Shown here: piece after piece, positions 46,878-57,898 of the stretch
Numbering within the stretch: the first letter of the stretch is position 1
Layout of the letters: every line of letters starts with the position of its first letter
NCBI RefSeq assembly: GCF_002878395.1
Contig: NC_061118.1
Span: forward strand, 124,774,335 to 124,838,334
Length of the DNA: 64,000 nucleotides
Reading direction: 5' to 3'
Origin: Capsicum annuum
Lineage: Eukaryota; Streptophyta; Magnoliopsida; Solanales; Solanaceae
Position numbers and translations under genes: made by a program
The notes under the pieces: model-generated
What the model saw: the letters and a program-made list of their open reading frames with translations, nothing else
Database searches by the model: none
Told to the model about the DNA's origin: nothing

Positions 46878-47972
46878 TATCCTATTCTAACACCCTTGCT
46901 ACCAATGAACTTGGATTCTATGATAACAATTTTAATTTATCACAATCCAAAAATAAAGGTCATGATGTCCCTTGTCGCGGCGAACCTTGACAAGTAATCC
47001 TATTACCCAAATAGATACACAAGGGGGAAAAGATAGAAATAACCCCAAGGCAAGGCTTCTTAAATAAAGCCGAACCATAAAAATATCATATGAAAATGGA
47101 ACATACAAATAAAGATATTATACAAAACTTCCAAAACCTGGTATCAATCGTGTTAGAATTACTAATATAATTCATGAGTTAAATAAATCATAATATCCAA
47201 CAAGAATAATATCTGTCTTTGAATCCTAGTAAGGACATACACTAAAATAGAAAAGTAGCAATGGACCTAGATACTTGGAAGTCTAACTACTATCTTAAAC
47301 AACTCTAAACGTGCCCGAAATCAAGCCACGTGAGATACACCCGCACTAGAATTTGCTCTAAATGAGCACAATAGGGATGAGTACGATCCACTTACACTCA
47401 GTAGGTATCATAGCCCGACCGATCAAAGGAAAAAATAAAGAGGACAAAGTACACACCAATATGATATGCCATGGGTTTTGAACCTTACAAAATTTCCTCA
47501 ATATTTGGCTTCTGGACATCATATGACTAGGGGTACTTCTCATATGAGGTGATAAGACTCGAGCAGTGGTGGTCGTATGCTGTATAGTGTTGGGTGGTAT
47601 GGGTTGGTTGTTTTCTGTCTGAAGTATAGTTGGAATATACAGGTCGTATTCTAGGGTAAGATTTTAAGGTATCTCTCCTATGTTGCCTTAAAGATTGGTC
47701 TAGGACTTTCAATTCTTCCTAAAGTGGGACTTAATAGTACTAGTCATATGGTTAGGTAAGATTTGGACTTAGTTGGTCGTAAGTTGGAGAGTGTTGAGGT
47801 CTAAGGTAGGGCCTTAGGTACGAGTCTAGGGTACCACTCTTGCCCTAGGTTATGGTTTGGGTGGGGTGGTCATACCCACCTATAGGTACTTCAAGAAGAT
47901 TGAGTTGGGGTAACCTGGACATTTCCCCTCTTAACCTCATAAGGCCCCATGAATTATATCACTTTTGTAACA

Positions 47973-47980
47973 CTATATAC
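47973..47980 (+). promoter_or_regulatory. Putative TATA box in element H 5' LTR
   Basis: CTATATAC lies downstream of the degenerate repeat block. In the right LTR the equivalent place reads AATATTTAC. Confidence 0.5.
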
Positions 47981-49100
47981 CCTATTATACCAATCTTAAA
48001 CACATAGAAACTCTTATAAAACACTTCTAAATTCTCTTAAGTCTTTTGGGTTAAGGATGGTTAGGGTTTCATCAGTAGGATAAATTTGGGGACTTGCTAA
48101 GGTAATTTCTCTCCGTCAACTTCTTATTCGAGGAAAGTTTCTCCTCCCTCATTGTTGGTTCAAATAAAGGCATGAATTAATGAATTATTTTCATGATATA
48201 AATGTTGTATGGTTTTAGTTTTTCAAATATATGTTAGAGGTGTTGGTTACAATGGTTGATTATGGGGTTCCCATATCTTTTACTTATGGTTGTCATATTA
48301 TTATGGTGGTTTGAAAAATTAGTTGTATAGGAATAGTTAATTGGTAATTGGTTTTGGCTTTAGAAACACTATGCCTCCAACATATTTGATAAAATGTCTA
48401 TGAGAATGTATTTGATTAAATTATTGGACATTTATTGAACTATTCATGGTATAACTTGTCAATGAAACTCTAAATGGAATAAATAGTTTAAAAGGTTTTG
48501 GACTTGTTAAATTGTAAGGTCTTGGTGATTATGGTTGATTTAATTGAAAGCCTTGTGTGGTACAAGGGAATCCCCAAGCAAACATATCAATGAACATCCT
48601 GTGGGGTACATGGGAATCCCCCAAGCAGCTAACTAAGGTAATATATGGGTACATGGGAATCCCTGATTCTACAAGAGGTTGTCTAAGGATATTGCTTGCA
48701 AGCTATAGTCAGTGTGATGATACCAATACTTATATCCTTAGTTAATAATAAATGGAATAGTGGTTTGGTTATGTGTTAATGGTTTTAATTAGGCAATATT
48801 GGTAGGGGTGATGTCTAAACACGATGGCGTGAGTCCAATAGACGAAAACTAGAAATGTATTTTTGCCAATATGAGGGTTGGTCATAGCGACCATATATGA
48901 TACTTATGAGGTACACGAGAATCTTTTAACTACACTTACACATATGTATCATGGAGAGTGAAGGGTTCTGGAGAATGGGACTACTATGGTTTATATGGGC
49001 GGTGTCAGTATTGGTGTCAACCTTAGTATTGGCATTGGTATTAGGGCTGATACGAAAGGAAGGTATTTGATTTATGATTGTTCTATTTTATTTTGGATTG

Positions 49101-49125
49101 TATATATATATATATATATATATAT
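49101..49125. repeat. (TA)n microsatellite
   Basis: About 12 uninterrupted TA dinucleotides inside the H 5' LTR. A 68-codon open frame across it is not a gene. Confidence 0.95.
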
Positions 49126-49399
49126 TATTTTGGAACTCATTTGGTATGAGATGTATGGATTACTTTATGTCATGGTTATATATTTGGTTTAGATGGTTAG
49201 ACTCATTTGGGTCGGTCACAGTTATAAACCTATGCTAAAGTCTAAATTTTTATAGATACACTATCTTGTTATATATTTCAGATTCTTCCAACTTATGGTA
49301 TGCATATAGATGGTTAGATTGGGTATCGAGGGTGTTCCATTGTCCTGGGTGGACTTGGGATGCCCATTATGACAAGGCTCTGGGTTTTTTCGTGTCAAG

Positions 49400-49413
49400 T
49401 AGGTATCAGAGCT
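49400..49413 (+). other. Element H primer-binding site (initiator tRNA-Met type)
   Basis: TAGGTATCAGAGCT, two bases after the LTR end, matches TGGTATCAGAGC except for one base at its start. Confidence 0.9.
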
Positions 49414-49449
49414 AGGTTCATGGTTAATTAGGGAGTCCACCAAGCTGTG

Positions 49450-49461
49450 TATATTAAAGTC
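49450..49461 (+). promoter_or_regulatory. Leader box 1 of element H
   Basis: TATATTAAAGTC lies 37 bases after the primer-binding site and aligns with TCTAGTAGAGTC of D. This is the weakest of the six copies. Confidence 0.45.
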
Positions 49462-49496
49462 TCTCATAGAGGTATTTAGTATGCCACACTTATAGG

Positions 49497-49521
49497 CGAG
49501 AGGCTACAAGATATTTAGGAA
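49497..49521 (+). promoter_or_regulatory. Leader box 2 of element H
   Basis: CGAGAGGCTACAAGATATTT then AGGAA lies 84 bases after the primer-binding site. It matches the non-coding element E closely. Confidence 0.7.
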
Positions 49522-49674
49522 CTATTTATCTTTCTTGGTATTCTATCTTTAACCTTGGAGTCTAAGGTCTTGTATTATTCAGATTTACATTTTCTTATCT
49601 TTCAAATCAATCCTTGATGGTCTGAAGTTCATGGAAACTCTTTTGTCCAATTGAGGACATTGTTCATTAGATAC

Positions 49675-49987
49675 TCTCTTCTCAGGGTATCCATACTCGG
49701 TCTAAGCATCCAGTTTCTGATATTTCTGGAGTCCCACAGATTCTTTTTAGTCCTCCTCAGGGTCCTCAGGCTAATGTGATAAATGCAGGGTTTTGTTAGT
49801 TAATTCAAATGATTTCTCAGTTGGTAACTTCTCTGTCTTTTCATTGTTTAATTTGTATTCAATCTTTAGAGGCCACAATGGTTGGCTTTTTAATGAGATT
49901 GAATCCTCAAAGATTTACTGATGTTAAGGTGGAGGAAGATCCTCAGGTTTTTTGGATGATATAGAAAAGATCTTTAGGGTGAGGTAG
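49675..49987 (+). pseudogene. Element H gag, N-terminal part
   Basis: Blocks LVTSLSFHC and MVGFLMRLNPQRFTDVKVEE, then DPQVFW, match the start of the gypsy capsid region (family pattern FLRMNPP-F-G-...-EDP--FI). The frame is broken by stops (for example before KRSL). Element F is inserted right after GATCTTTAGGGTGAGGTAG, and gag resumes at 57899. Confidence 0.75.
49983..49987. repeat. Target-site duplication of element F, left copy (GGTAG)
   Basis: GGTAG precedes TGTAACGCC; GTTAG follows the right LTR at 57894-57898 (4 of 5 match). Confidence 0.72.
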
Positions 49988-51622
49988 TGTAACGCCCTGA
50001 TTTTCTAAACCAGAACACTACATGATGCTCATGACCTTAAAGGACCAAAATTTAACCTATTACTGATATTAGTACCTGTACAATGTAAAATATAACATGA
50101 TAATGCAGAAACATGAACTAAAAGGCCATAAGGTTCAATACGGAACAAACATCTGATAACACAACGTCTAAAAATGGTATAACAATACCAAAATAAATCT
50201 AAAATAGCTGCTTGGCATGCTGTAGTCTAAAACCCTCTAAACTATATGAATAAGGAATTGATGGGACATATCCCAAACTAAGTCCATCTACTGAAATAAC
50301 TGGAATTGAAATAGTAATGTAATCATCATATCCTCGAAAGATGAGGACTCACTTCTAACTCTGACTGCTGAGACTAGAATCTACAGCTGATCTGGAGTTC
50401 GTGCGTCTAAACCTATGGTATAAGACACCATAGCATGAATGCGTCAGTACTTTTAATGGTATGAAAGTGAAGTAGGCTAAAGGCATAGGGTTCATGTACA
50501 TGAACAAATATAACTAACTAACTAACATGAACATGAGAATACATGCATGACTACGTAACTATAACTGAGATCATGTTAGCACTGAATACTATATTGCGGA
50601 ATGTTGAGGGTCTGATACTATATTACTGATACATGGATAACTGTGTCTAATAGTTCTAATTATAAAAAACTGGTTTGGTTGACTGTATCTGACAGTCATG
50701 AAGCTGAAGACTGATTGCATATGTTCTGATAACTGATAACATGAGTGACTGTGTCTGAAGTCCTGAATCTGATGGAATTAGCTGAGTTCTATACTATATC
50801 TGACTAACTAAATCTGAGATCAGTACTATCTAGTGGGGGATCTCTGAGTATACTCATAATAAAGAAGATTAAACATAGTCTGAGATCAGTCCTACCAAGT
50901 GGGTGATCTCTGAATCTAATTATGTTGCTACTGATTGACCATAGTTAGGATTAGTCCCATATAATGGGTGATCTCATATTCTATTTGTAATGATAAGGAT
51001 TGACTGTATCTGACAGTTCTAAATCTGCATTACTAAGGTGAATTGATTGTGTTTGACTGTTCTGATTTTTGTAACTTAAACTGTGGGATGCATTCATCTA
51101 ACCGACATGCCCTATACTAAGCTAACTGGGGTCCAACCTATAACACCTGCTGGAAGGGTGTCAGTACCGCACCACTGGTAAAGATAATTGTCGTAGAATC
51201 AGTCCTAATCTAATGGGTGACCCTTGGGATTAGTCCTATACATTTAAATGCACTAACGGGCGATCCCTGAGTATGTAAGTCATATCTACTGGGTGACATC
51301 TCGTACCTACTCTAGGTACATAGTTCTTGAACTTAGGGATTGCTTCTAGGAATCTCAGTCCTGTCTATTAGGTAAGTCCTTATCCCTAGGCTCGTTCAGT
51401 GCTGAATCCTACTCCCATCTGAAAGACACTGAACTGAATTGATTGGCTGAACTGAATTTATTGAGTTTCGTTGACTTACAGAATATACTTAGTTTTGAGG
51501 AATGACTGAGAATACTGAATTTACTGAGATTGACTTGGAATACTGAGGATACTGGGATTATTGAGATTTCCTGAGTCACATGACTGACAGAGTTCTATGG
51601 ATCATAGCTTGACTGAGGAGAT

Positions 51623-51709
51623 CGTGAAAACATGACATGGCTCTAGGCACACAGCTAAATGTTCAGGTACAAGTACCCTTAGGATTCGTGAAAACATGAC
51701 ATGGCTCTA
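51623..51709. repeat. 23-bp direct repeat (filler) at the LTR deletion
   Basis: Two exact copies of a 23-bp word lie 64 bases apart in the left LTR only, the second exactly at the deletion junction before GATCTAGAAGTTTGG. Confidence 0.85.
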
Positions 51710-51835
51710 TGATCTAGAAGTTTGGTGCGATCCACTACTATCGCAAAGCAATACTGGAAATTGACAATTTCCATTTGAGCTATCTCCGCGATACGTTGAA
51801 GGCTCAGGTGATATACTGTTTCACTAAAAAAGCTT

Positions 51836-51888
51836 TAACTCTTCACTCGGGTGTCAGATTTAGGCAAATTTGTTATCGATGGAAAGCT
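51836..51888 (-). promoter_or_regulatory. Conserved LTR block (F left copy)
   Basis: ACTCTTCACTCGGGTGTCAG and TTGTTATCGATGGAAAGC align with the block in D and E. Confidence 0.58.
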
Positions 51889-54847
51889 TTTCTGATTCCC
51901 CATAGGATAAAAAGTGAAAATCTTAAAAACACCCCATGTAAAAAAGTAGATTCATCTTTCAAATAAAGCTTCTAACATTCTTGGGGAAACTTTTCAAGCT
52001 AGGAAAAGTACAGGGTATTACAATATCTCCCACTTGAGAACATTCATCCTTGAATGAGACTGAGTGTGAGGGGAAGAACATAAATTGATGTACATACTAA
52101 ACATGAATAATTGAAACATGATATCATGACTGACATGACTGAAGATTTGAATATAACATACTGAACAAGCATAGCTGATACATGGCTAATAAGCTGAATT
52201 CATGCATACCTGATGCATGACTGATAATTGACTCATAAATACATGACTGAATATGCTGATGAATTGAATTTCTCATAGTGAGAATGCATGTCTGATGCAT
52301 GATAACTGAACTAGTATATGAATGCATGACTGAATATGCAAGAGTACTATGTACCGAGTTTGTGATGGGGATCTGAGCATGAAATGAATACAAAGTTTGT
52401 AATGGTAGTTTGAACATAGAACTGAGCAAGTTTAAGAAAACTATTACGTGACTGAAAGAAACTGATGACCCCATGGTTATGCTAGAAGTATGCATGAACG
52501 GGGACCTGAGAACATGACTGAGGCTGAAACATGACATATACACTAAATTTCGTGAACTAATCCGATCCCTTAAATACATTGCTCATGACTGAGATTCGAA
52601 CTTGAGGGTTAACTTATGAGTATACCCTACTTCAAAATGGATTCATTTCATGAGAAGAGAATGAGATACTTATGTTATAAAAGTTCAGGGGATCATAGCA
52701 TATCTCTCCTTTGGTACACTAGATCCCTCTAGGAATACTGTCTTGGCTAAGCTACGGAGGGGAAACTGAGGCGATGTGCAAGGCACGTTGTATCTGAATT
52801 GTGATTGATTATTTGAGAACTAAAATTTGAGGCCTTATACATTATCTAAGATAAAGTAACTAAGCTTCATGTACTGCAACTGAGACTACTGAAAGATTTA
52901 CAAGGTGCTGAGCATGAATGCGTAAATATACTGACTTATCTGATTAATTGGATAACTGATAGCTGAATACTGGGTATGAGAGAATGGTCTATACTCCATC
53001 CAATTAACTGGACTAAGGCTGTAAAACATTATGCATAGGAGATAATGATTGACTTGAGAACACGAGGTAACTGGGCATGGATTTATGAAAACTATATTAC
53101 CTCAAGAATGCTAGGCTAAGCGTCTAATATGATTGGGAAAATTTATAAATTGAGGTACTACTAACTGAGTAATTGATAATTATAGCACTGTCAAGCTATC
53201 CAAAAATTGGATTGAATTTCTGATAACTAACGTTTAGACTAGTGCTGAAGTATTTGATTCTGGGATTGAATGCTGATTACTGAAAATAAACGTTGAAACT
53301 ATAACTAAGATGGTAATTGAATTTGGATAGTTGCATGATAAGGACTAATATAGATCAAGGATCTGAACGTATACTCACACTCTATACTTTTCCCTAACTT
53401 ATAATGCAACATCTTGCTATCCACTTACTTGCACACTACTACAATATTCAAGCCTATCATCATAACTGTACCTTCGTGTAAAGTGAGCATGGAAAAATCT
53501 TCTTTTAACATGAATCATTTACTCTCTATCTTCTAAGCAACTGCTAATTACTGTACTATTTTTGTAGAGAGAGCTCATTGAAGGTTTAAATCAGGAGGAA
53601 CTAAAGATTGAATGGATACTGACTGAACTTGACACTTGAAATGAAGCCTGAGGAATAGAATATCAATAACATGGATTCACCAAAATGGTTTGAACTGAGG
53701 ATATACATGACATATCTGAGTTTCGTTGCTCACTAGAATAGGAGCATGAGTCATGTGGACTAAGCATACTGTAAAGCATGACATGCGAGTGTGGATCACG
53801 AGCTGCATGGCCTGAGTCTAAAATTTTTAAATTTATGAGACATAATTCGTAACACTGAGGGAGCTAGAACTAAACTCCATATGTTGGGAATTGAAAGCGC
53901 ACACAATACCTGGAAAGTGCATGAAAGTAGGTTGTGTTCATGGAACTAATTCATACTGCAGGGTAAACTGGGACCCTTTATACTGGGAATAAAAATCATA
54001 CATGATTTATGGAAAAATAGATGAGCATGATTCGTGACCATAGAGTTGACACGGAAGCCCTGAGTGGATTTCATGATAACTGAAGTGCAAAACTCTGCAC
54101 TGACATAAGGATAGATTGGGAATCGTCTTCTCTTACTACTCTCTATACATACTGGCACTACTACTAGAATCTGGCAGCCTAAAATGGGTCACTCGATCTA
54201 TCATCTCCCCTTTATTTTTAATCCATCATCATAAGTCTGTAAATACTTTACTAAAATCTGAACTGAAATGCAATCATCATCATATACTTATATTTTGTTT
54301 GACACATGCTTGACTTACTAAATACATCATCTAGTTCTATTTCATCATATACTACTAATATCACATCCACACCTTCAAGCCTAATGTCATGTCAATAAAC
54401 TTAAATTATTCCTTGCACTGGTCAAGCCTACTAATTAACTTTGGTACAACTATCTCCATGAATACATAATCTATTCAACCTAGATCATGTTATCCCAACT
54501 CTACTACTACTAAGCTCCTGAGTTTATACTTCTAACTCTAAGTCATATGCTATCATAGAATTTAGAGAAGAGATCTGATGAAATATGAGTTCTCATAATC
54601 ATGAATAAGAGTTGTACAACTCTGGAACATAACTAAACTGTTGGGATACTTTTGAGCTTGTGGGTAATCCCATAACTGACTGTAGGGTCTATCTAAGAAA
54701 GCCCTATCTCTAGAACTCGAGCTTCACTGCTTCTGTTACATTGAAAGTAAGGTAAAATTGACATGCATGAAGCATGATGAGAATCTATAAGAGTTTCTTA
54801 AAGAGCTTTTCTATAGTATGATCTGAGACATGAAAAAAAGGAAACTA

Positions 54848-54872
54848 TTTCTAAAACATCTCATAGACTCCT
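54848..54872 (-). promoter_or_regulatory. Leader box 2 of element F
   Basis: The minus strand reads CAGGAGTCTATGAGATGTTT then TAGAA, 89 bases from the primer-binding site. It is more diverged than in E or H. Confidence 0.55.
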
Positions 54873-54908
54873 GCACATAAGTGTGGTGTACGACAGACGT
54901 ATGCACAA

Positions 54909-54920
54909 GACTCTACTAGA
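54909..54920 (-). promoter_or_regulatory. Leader box 1 of element F
   Basis: The minus strand reads TCTAGTAGAGTC, identical to D, 40 bases from the primer-binding site. Confidence 0.65.
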
Positions 54921-54960
54921 TGCGAATTTTTAGACTTCCTTGGACACTATTGAACCTTAG

Positions 54961-54972
54961 GCTTTGATACCA
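54961..54972 (-). other. Element F primer-binding site (initiator tRNA-Met type)
   Basis: The plus strand GCTTTGATACCA has one mismatch to the complement of TGGTATCAGAGC and lies four bases before the LTR edge. Confidence 0.92.
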
Positions 54973-57400
54973 AGTTTGTAATGCCCTGATTTTCTAAACC
55001 GGAATACTACACGATACTCATAACCCCGAAGGACCACAAGCTAACCCAAGACTAATATCTGTACCTGTACACTGTATAATATAACATGATAATGTGGAAA
55101 CATGAACTAAAAGTCCATAAGGTTCATTAATGAAAAAATATCTGATAACACAATGTTTGAAAATGGTATAACAATACAAAACCAAATCTAAATTAACTGC
55201 CTGGCATGCTGTAGACTGAAAGCCTCTAAACTATCTGAATAAGAAGTTGATGGGACATGTCCCTAACTAACTCCATCTAATAAAATAAATTGGAACTGAA
55301 ATAGTAATATAATCATTATGTCCTTGAAAGATAAGGACTCACTTCTAACTTTGACTATGGAGACTGGAATCTACTGCTGATCTGGTGCTCATGCCTCTAA
55401 ACCTATTACAGAAGATACCATAGTGCAAATACGTCAGTACTTTTAATGTATAGGTATGAAAGTGAGGTAGGATAAATGCATGGGGTTCATATTCATGAAC
55501 AAATATAATTGACTGACTAACATAAACTTGTGAATACATGCATGACTACATAACTGTAACTGGGATCATACTAGGACTGAATACTATATTACTGCATGCT
55601 AAGGGACTGATACTATGTTACTGATACATGGATAACTGTGTTTAATAATTTTGATTACAAAGAACTGGTTTGGCTAACTGTATCTCACAGTCCTAAAGCT
55701 GAAGACTAATTACATATGTTCTGATAACGGACAAAATGAGTGACTATGTCTGATAGTCCTAAATTTGATGGAATTAGCAGAGTTCCATATTGTATCTAAG
55801 TAACTAAATCTTAGATCAGTGCTATCTAGTGGGGCATCTCAGAGTATACTAATAATAAAGAAGATTTAACTAAGTCTGAAATCAGTCCTACCTAGCGGGT
55901 GATATCTGAATTTGATTATACTGTTACTGATTGACCATAGTTGAGATCAGTCCTAATAGGTAATATCGTAGTCTATTTCTAATGACAAGGATTGACTATA
56001 TCAGAAAGTTTTAAATTTTTATTACTGAGCTGAATTGACTGTATCTGATAGTCCTAATTTCTCTAACTAAAGCTGTGGGATGTATTCATCTAACCGGCAA
56101 ACCCCTTACTAAGCTCACTGGGGTCTAACCTATAACCCCAGCAAGAATGGTGTCAGTACCGCACCACTAGAAAAGACAACTGCTATGGAGTCAGTCCTAA
56201 TATAGTGGGGGACCCCTGGGATTAGTCCTATACATTTAAAAGCACTAACAGGTGATCCTTCAGTATGTCAGTCCTATCTAATGGGAGACATCTCGTAGCT
56301 ATGCAGGCTACGTAGTTCTGTAACTTAGGTATTACTTCTAGGGATCTCAATCCTGTTTAGCGGGTAAGTCCCCATCCCTACGCTCACTCGGTGCTGAATC
56401 CTACTCCCATCTGAAAGGCACTAAAATAAACTGAATGGCTGAACTGAACTAATTGGCTGAACTGAAATAAGCTCATTAACTAAATTGAACTGATACTAGT
56501 GGTATTTTCTAGTAGAGCTAAACTAAATTTACTGAGTTCCGTTGACCGATGAAATATATTGAGTTTTGAGGAATAACTGAGAATACTAAAGTTACTGAGA
56601 TTGACTGGGAATACTAAGTTTACAGAGATTACTGAGATTTCCTGTGTCACATGACTGACTGAGTTCTATGGATCATAGCTTGACTGAGGAGATCGTGAAA
56701 ACATGACATGGCTCTAGGAACACAGCTAAATGTTTGAGTACAAGTACCCCCAGGGAACCAATGAGAAGAAACTAACATAGCATGGCTTACTTGAACACAT
56801 GACCAACAACATAATTTATAATTCATATATTGGAGCACTTCATCAAACGTGTGATATGCATAATCTTGTACATACATGGGGATTTCATAATATCATACTA
56901 GTTGGGCATTGTCCCTTCATCTAGGCATTTAATCATACACATAATAGGCATAGAATGTGTAAACAGCATTATAAAACAATCAAACATCATGGTTCATCTC
57001 TAATTTCATCATCCAAGGGTTTTAATCATAGGTTTACATGAATCTACATTATTTCTAATCGATTAAATATGCACTTTATCACCAAACATGGATTAGAATG
57101 CAATTAGTCATTATCAACATTAACAAGAGCAATCCAACCATGAAATTCATAAAGAAAATCCATACCTTGAATTTTGAAAAAAGATTCTTGGACTTCATGG
57201 ATTAAAGGAGTCCATGAATGAACACAATACATACCTTAGCCTGTAATTCTACAAAGATTAATGGAGAGATTATTGAAAATTTGATGGTGAATTCCCTTAG
57301 AATTAAACCTTCTATGAAAACTGTAGAGCTTGTTCTTGAGGGTTTTTGAGAGTAATTGAGTATAAGCTGCTTAATTATGGTGAAATCTCGTGTTATAAAG

Positions 57401-57410
57401 CTTATATAGG
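57401..57410 (-). promoter_or_regulatory. TATA box in element F 5' LTR
   Basis: The minus strand reads CCTATATAAG, a strong plant TATA match, downstream (in transcription order) of the degenerate GC-rich repeats. It lies in the segment deleted from the other LTR. Confidence 0.65.
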
Positions 57411-57706
57411 GTGGGACATTGACCCTTTTAACCATAAGACATGTCTTTAAATTTTTGAGAAAATTTCCCAATTTTCACCCCTAGCGCGAAGCGCCACTAT
57501 CGTGCCAAGTCACTAGAAAGTAAAAAATGGGAAATTTCACATTGGCATGATGCGGAGCTCTCCCGTTGCCACCTTGTTTATGACCTGGAAGTTTGGTGTG
57601 ATGCGCCACTATCGTGGAGCAATATTAGAAATTGACAATTGCCATTTGAGATATCTTCACGATGCACTGAAGGCTGAGGTGATACACTGTCTCATTAAAA
57701 AGGCTC

Positions 57707-57760
57707 TAACTCTTCACTTGGGTGTTGGATTTGGGAAAATTTGGTATCGATGGAAAGATT
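57707..57760 (-). promoter_or_regulatory. Conserved LTR block (F right copy)
   Basis: CTCTTCACTTGGGTGTTGGA and TTTGGTATCGATGGAAAGAT are the F version of the D/E/F block. Confidence 0.58.
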
Positions 57761-57898
57761 TTTTGATTCCCCACATGATAAAAAGTGAATATCTTGAAAA
57801 AACCACATGTACAAAAGTATATTCATCTTTCTAAGAAAGCTTCTAACATTCTTGGGAATGTTTTTTAAGCTAAGAAAAGTACGAGGTATTATAGTTAG

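Larger units (their letters stand above)
46599..47466 (-). mobile_element. Element I: fragment with leader, primer-binding site and part of an LTR
   Basis: On the minus strand an LTR end (about 47466 to 46938) is followed by a degraded primer-binding site (46916-46929) and a non-coding leader reaching the J junction at 46598. The leader contains box 1 (AACTCTATTAGA on the plus strand at 46866-46877) and box 2 (46803-46830) at the same spacing as in D, E and F. Element H interrupts its LTR at 47467. Confidence 0.7.
47467..49397 (+). repeat. Element H 5' LTR
   Basis: It is collinear with 62401 onward (ACATCATATGACTAGGG, GTGTTGGGTGGTGTAGG and others) and ends TTTTTTCGTGTCA before the primer-binding site. 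It holds degenerate repeats CGTATG/CATATG (47520-47870), then a TATA-like CTATATAC (47973-47980). Near 48558-48665 the word GTACATGGGAATCCC occurs three times. A (TA)n microsatellite is at 49101-49125. Confidence 0.92.
49988..52022 (-). repeat. Element F 3' LTR (left copy, internally deleted)
   Basis: It is collinear with 54977-57893 except that the segment matching about 56755-57580 is missing. At the deletion a 23-bp stretch, CGTGAAAACATGACATGGCT plus CTA, appears twice (51623-51645 and 51687-51709), while the right LTR has it once. The deleted part contains the TATA box. Confidence 0.93.
52023..54960 (-). other. Element F internal region, non-coding
   Basis: It begins with the complement of a polypurine tract (CTCCCACTTG, 52027-52036) and ends at the primer-binding site. 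It is rich in CATGACTGA-type words. A 151-codon minus-strand open frame (52124-52579) reads through these words and has no known domain. It shares collinear stretches with D and E. Leader boxes lie at 54848-54872 and 54909-54920. Confidence 0.87.
49988..57893 (-). mobile_element. Element F: non-coding LTR retrotransposon nested in gag of H
   Basis: It has LTRs at 49988-52022 and 54977-57893, a polypurine tract after the left LTR, a primer-binding site at 54961-54972 and a near-perfect target duplication. The internal region (2.9 kb) has no gag or pol motif. It is related to D and E in internal sequence and in one LTR block, but its LTR ends differ (TGTAACGCCCTGATTTTC). The left LTR lacks about 0.85 kb found in the right one. 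Confidence 0.95.
54977..57893 (-). repeat. Element F 5' LTR (right copy, full length)
   Basis: It starts TGTAATGCCCTGATTTTC and ends TACGAGGTATTATA. It retains the promoter-containing part missing from the left copy. The conserved block is at 57707-57760, next to degenerate repeats with GCGAAGCGCCACTATCGTG (57484-57502). Confidence 0.93.

Noticed and set aside
52124..52579. 151-codon minus-strand open frame inside element F
   Set aside because: It reads through repetitive CATGACTGA-like words, has no domain or expected gypsy motif, and corresponding regions of D and E are not open.
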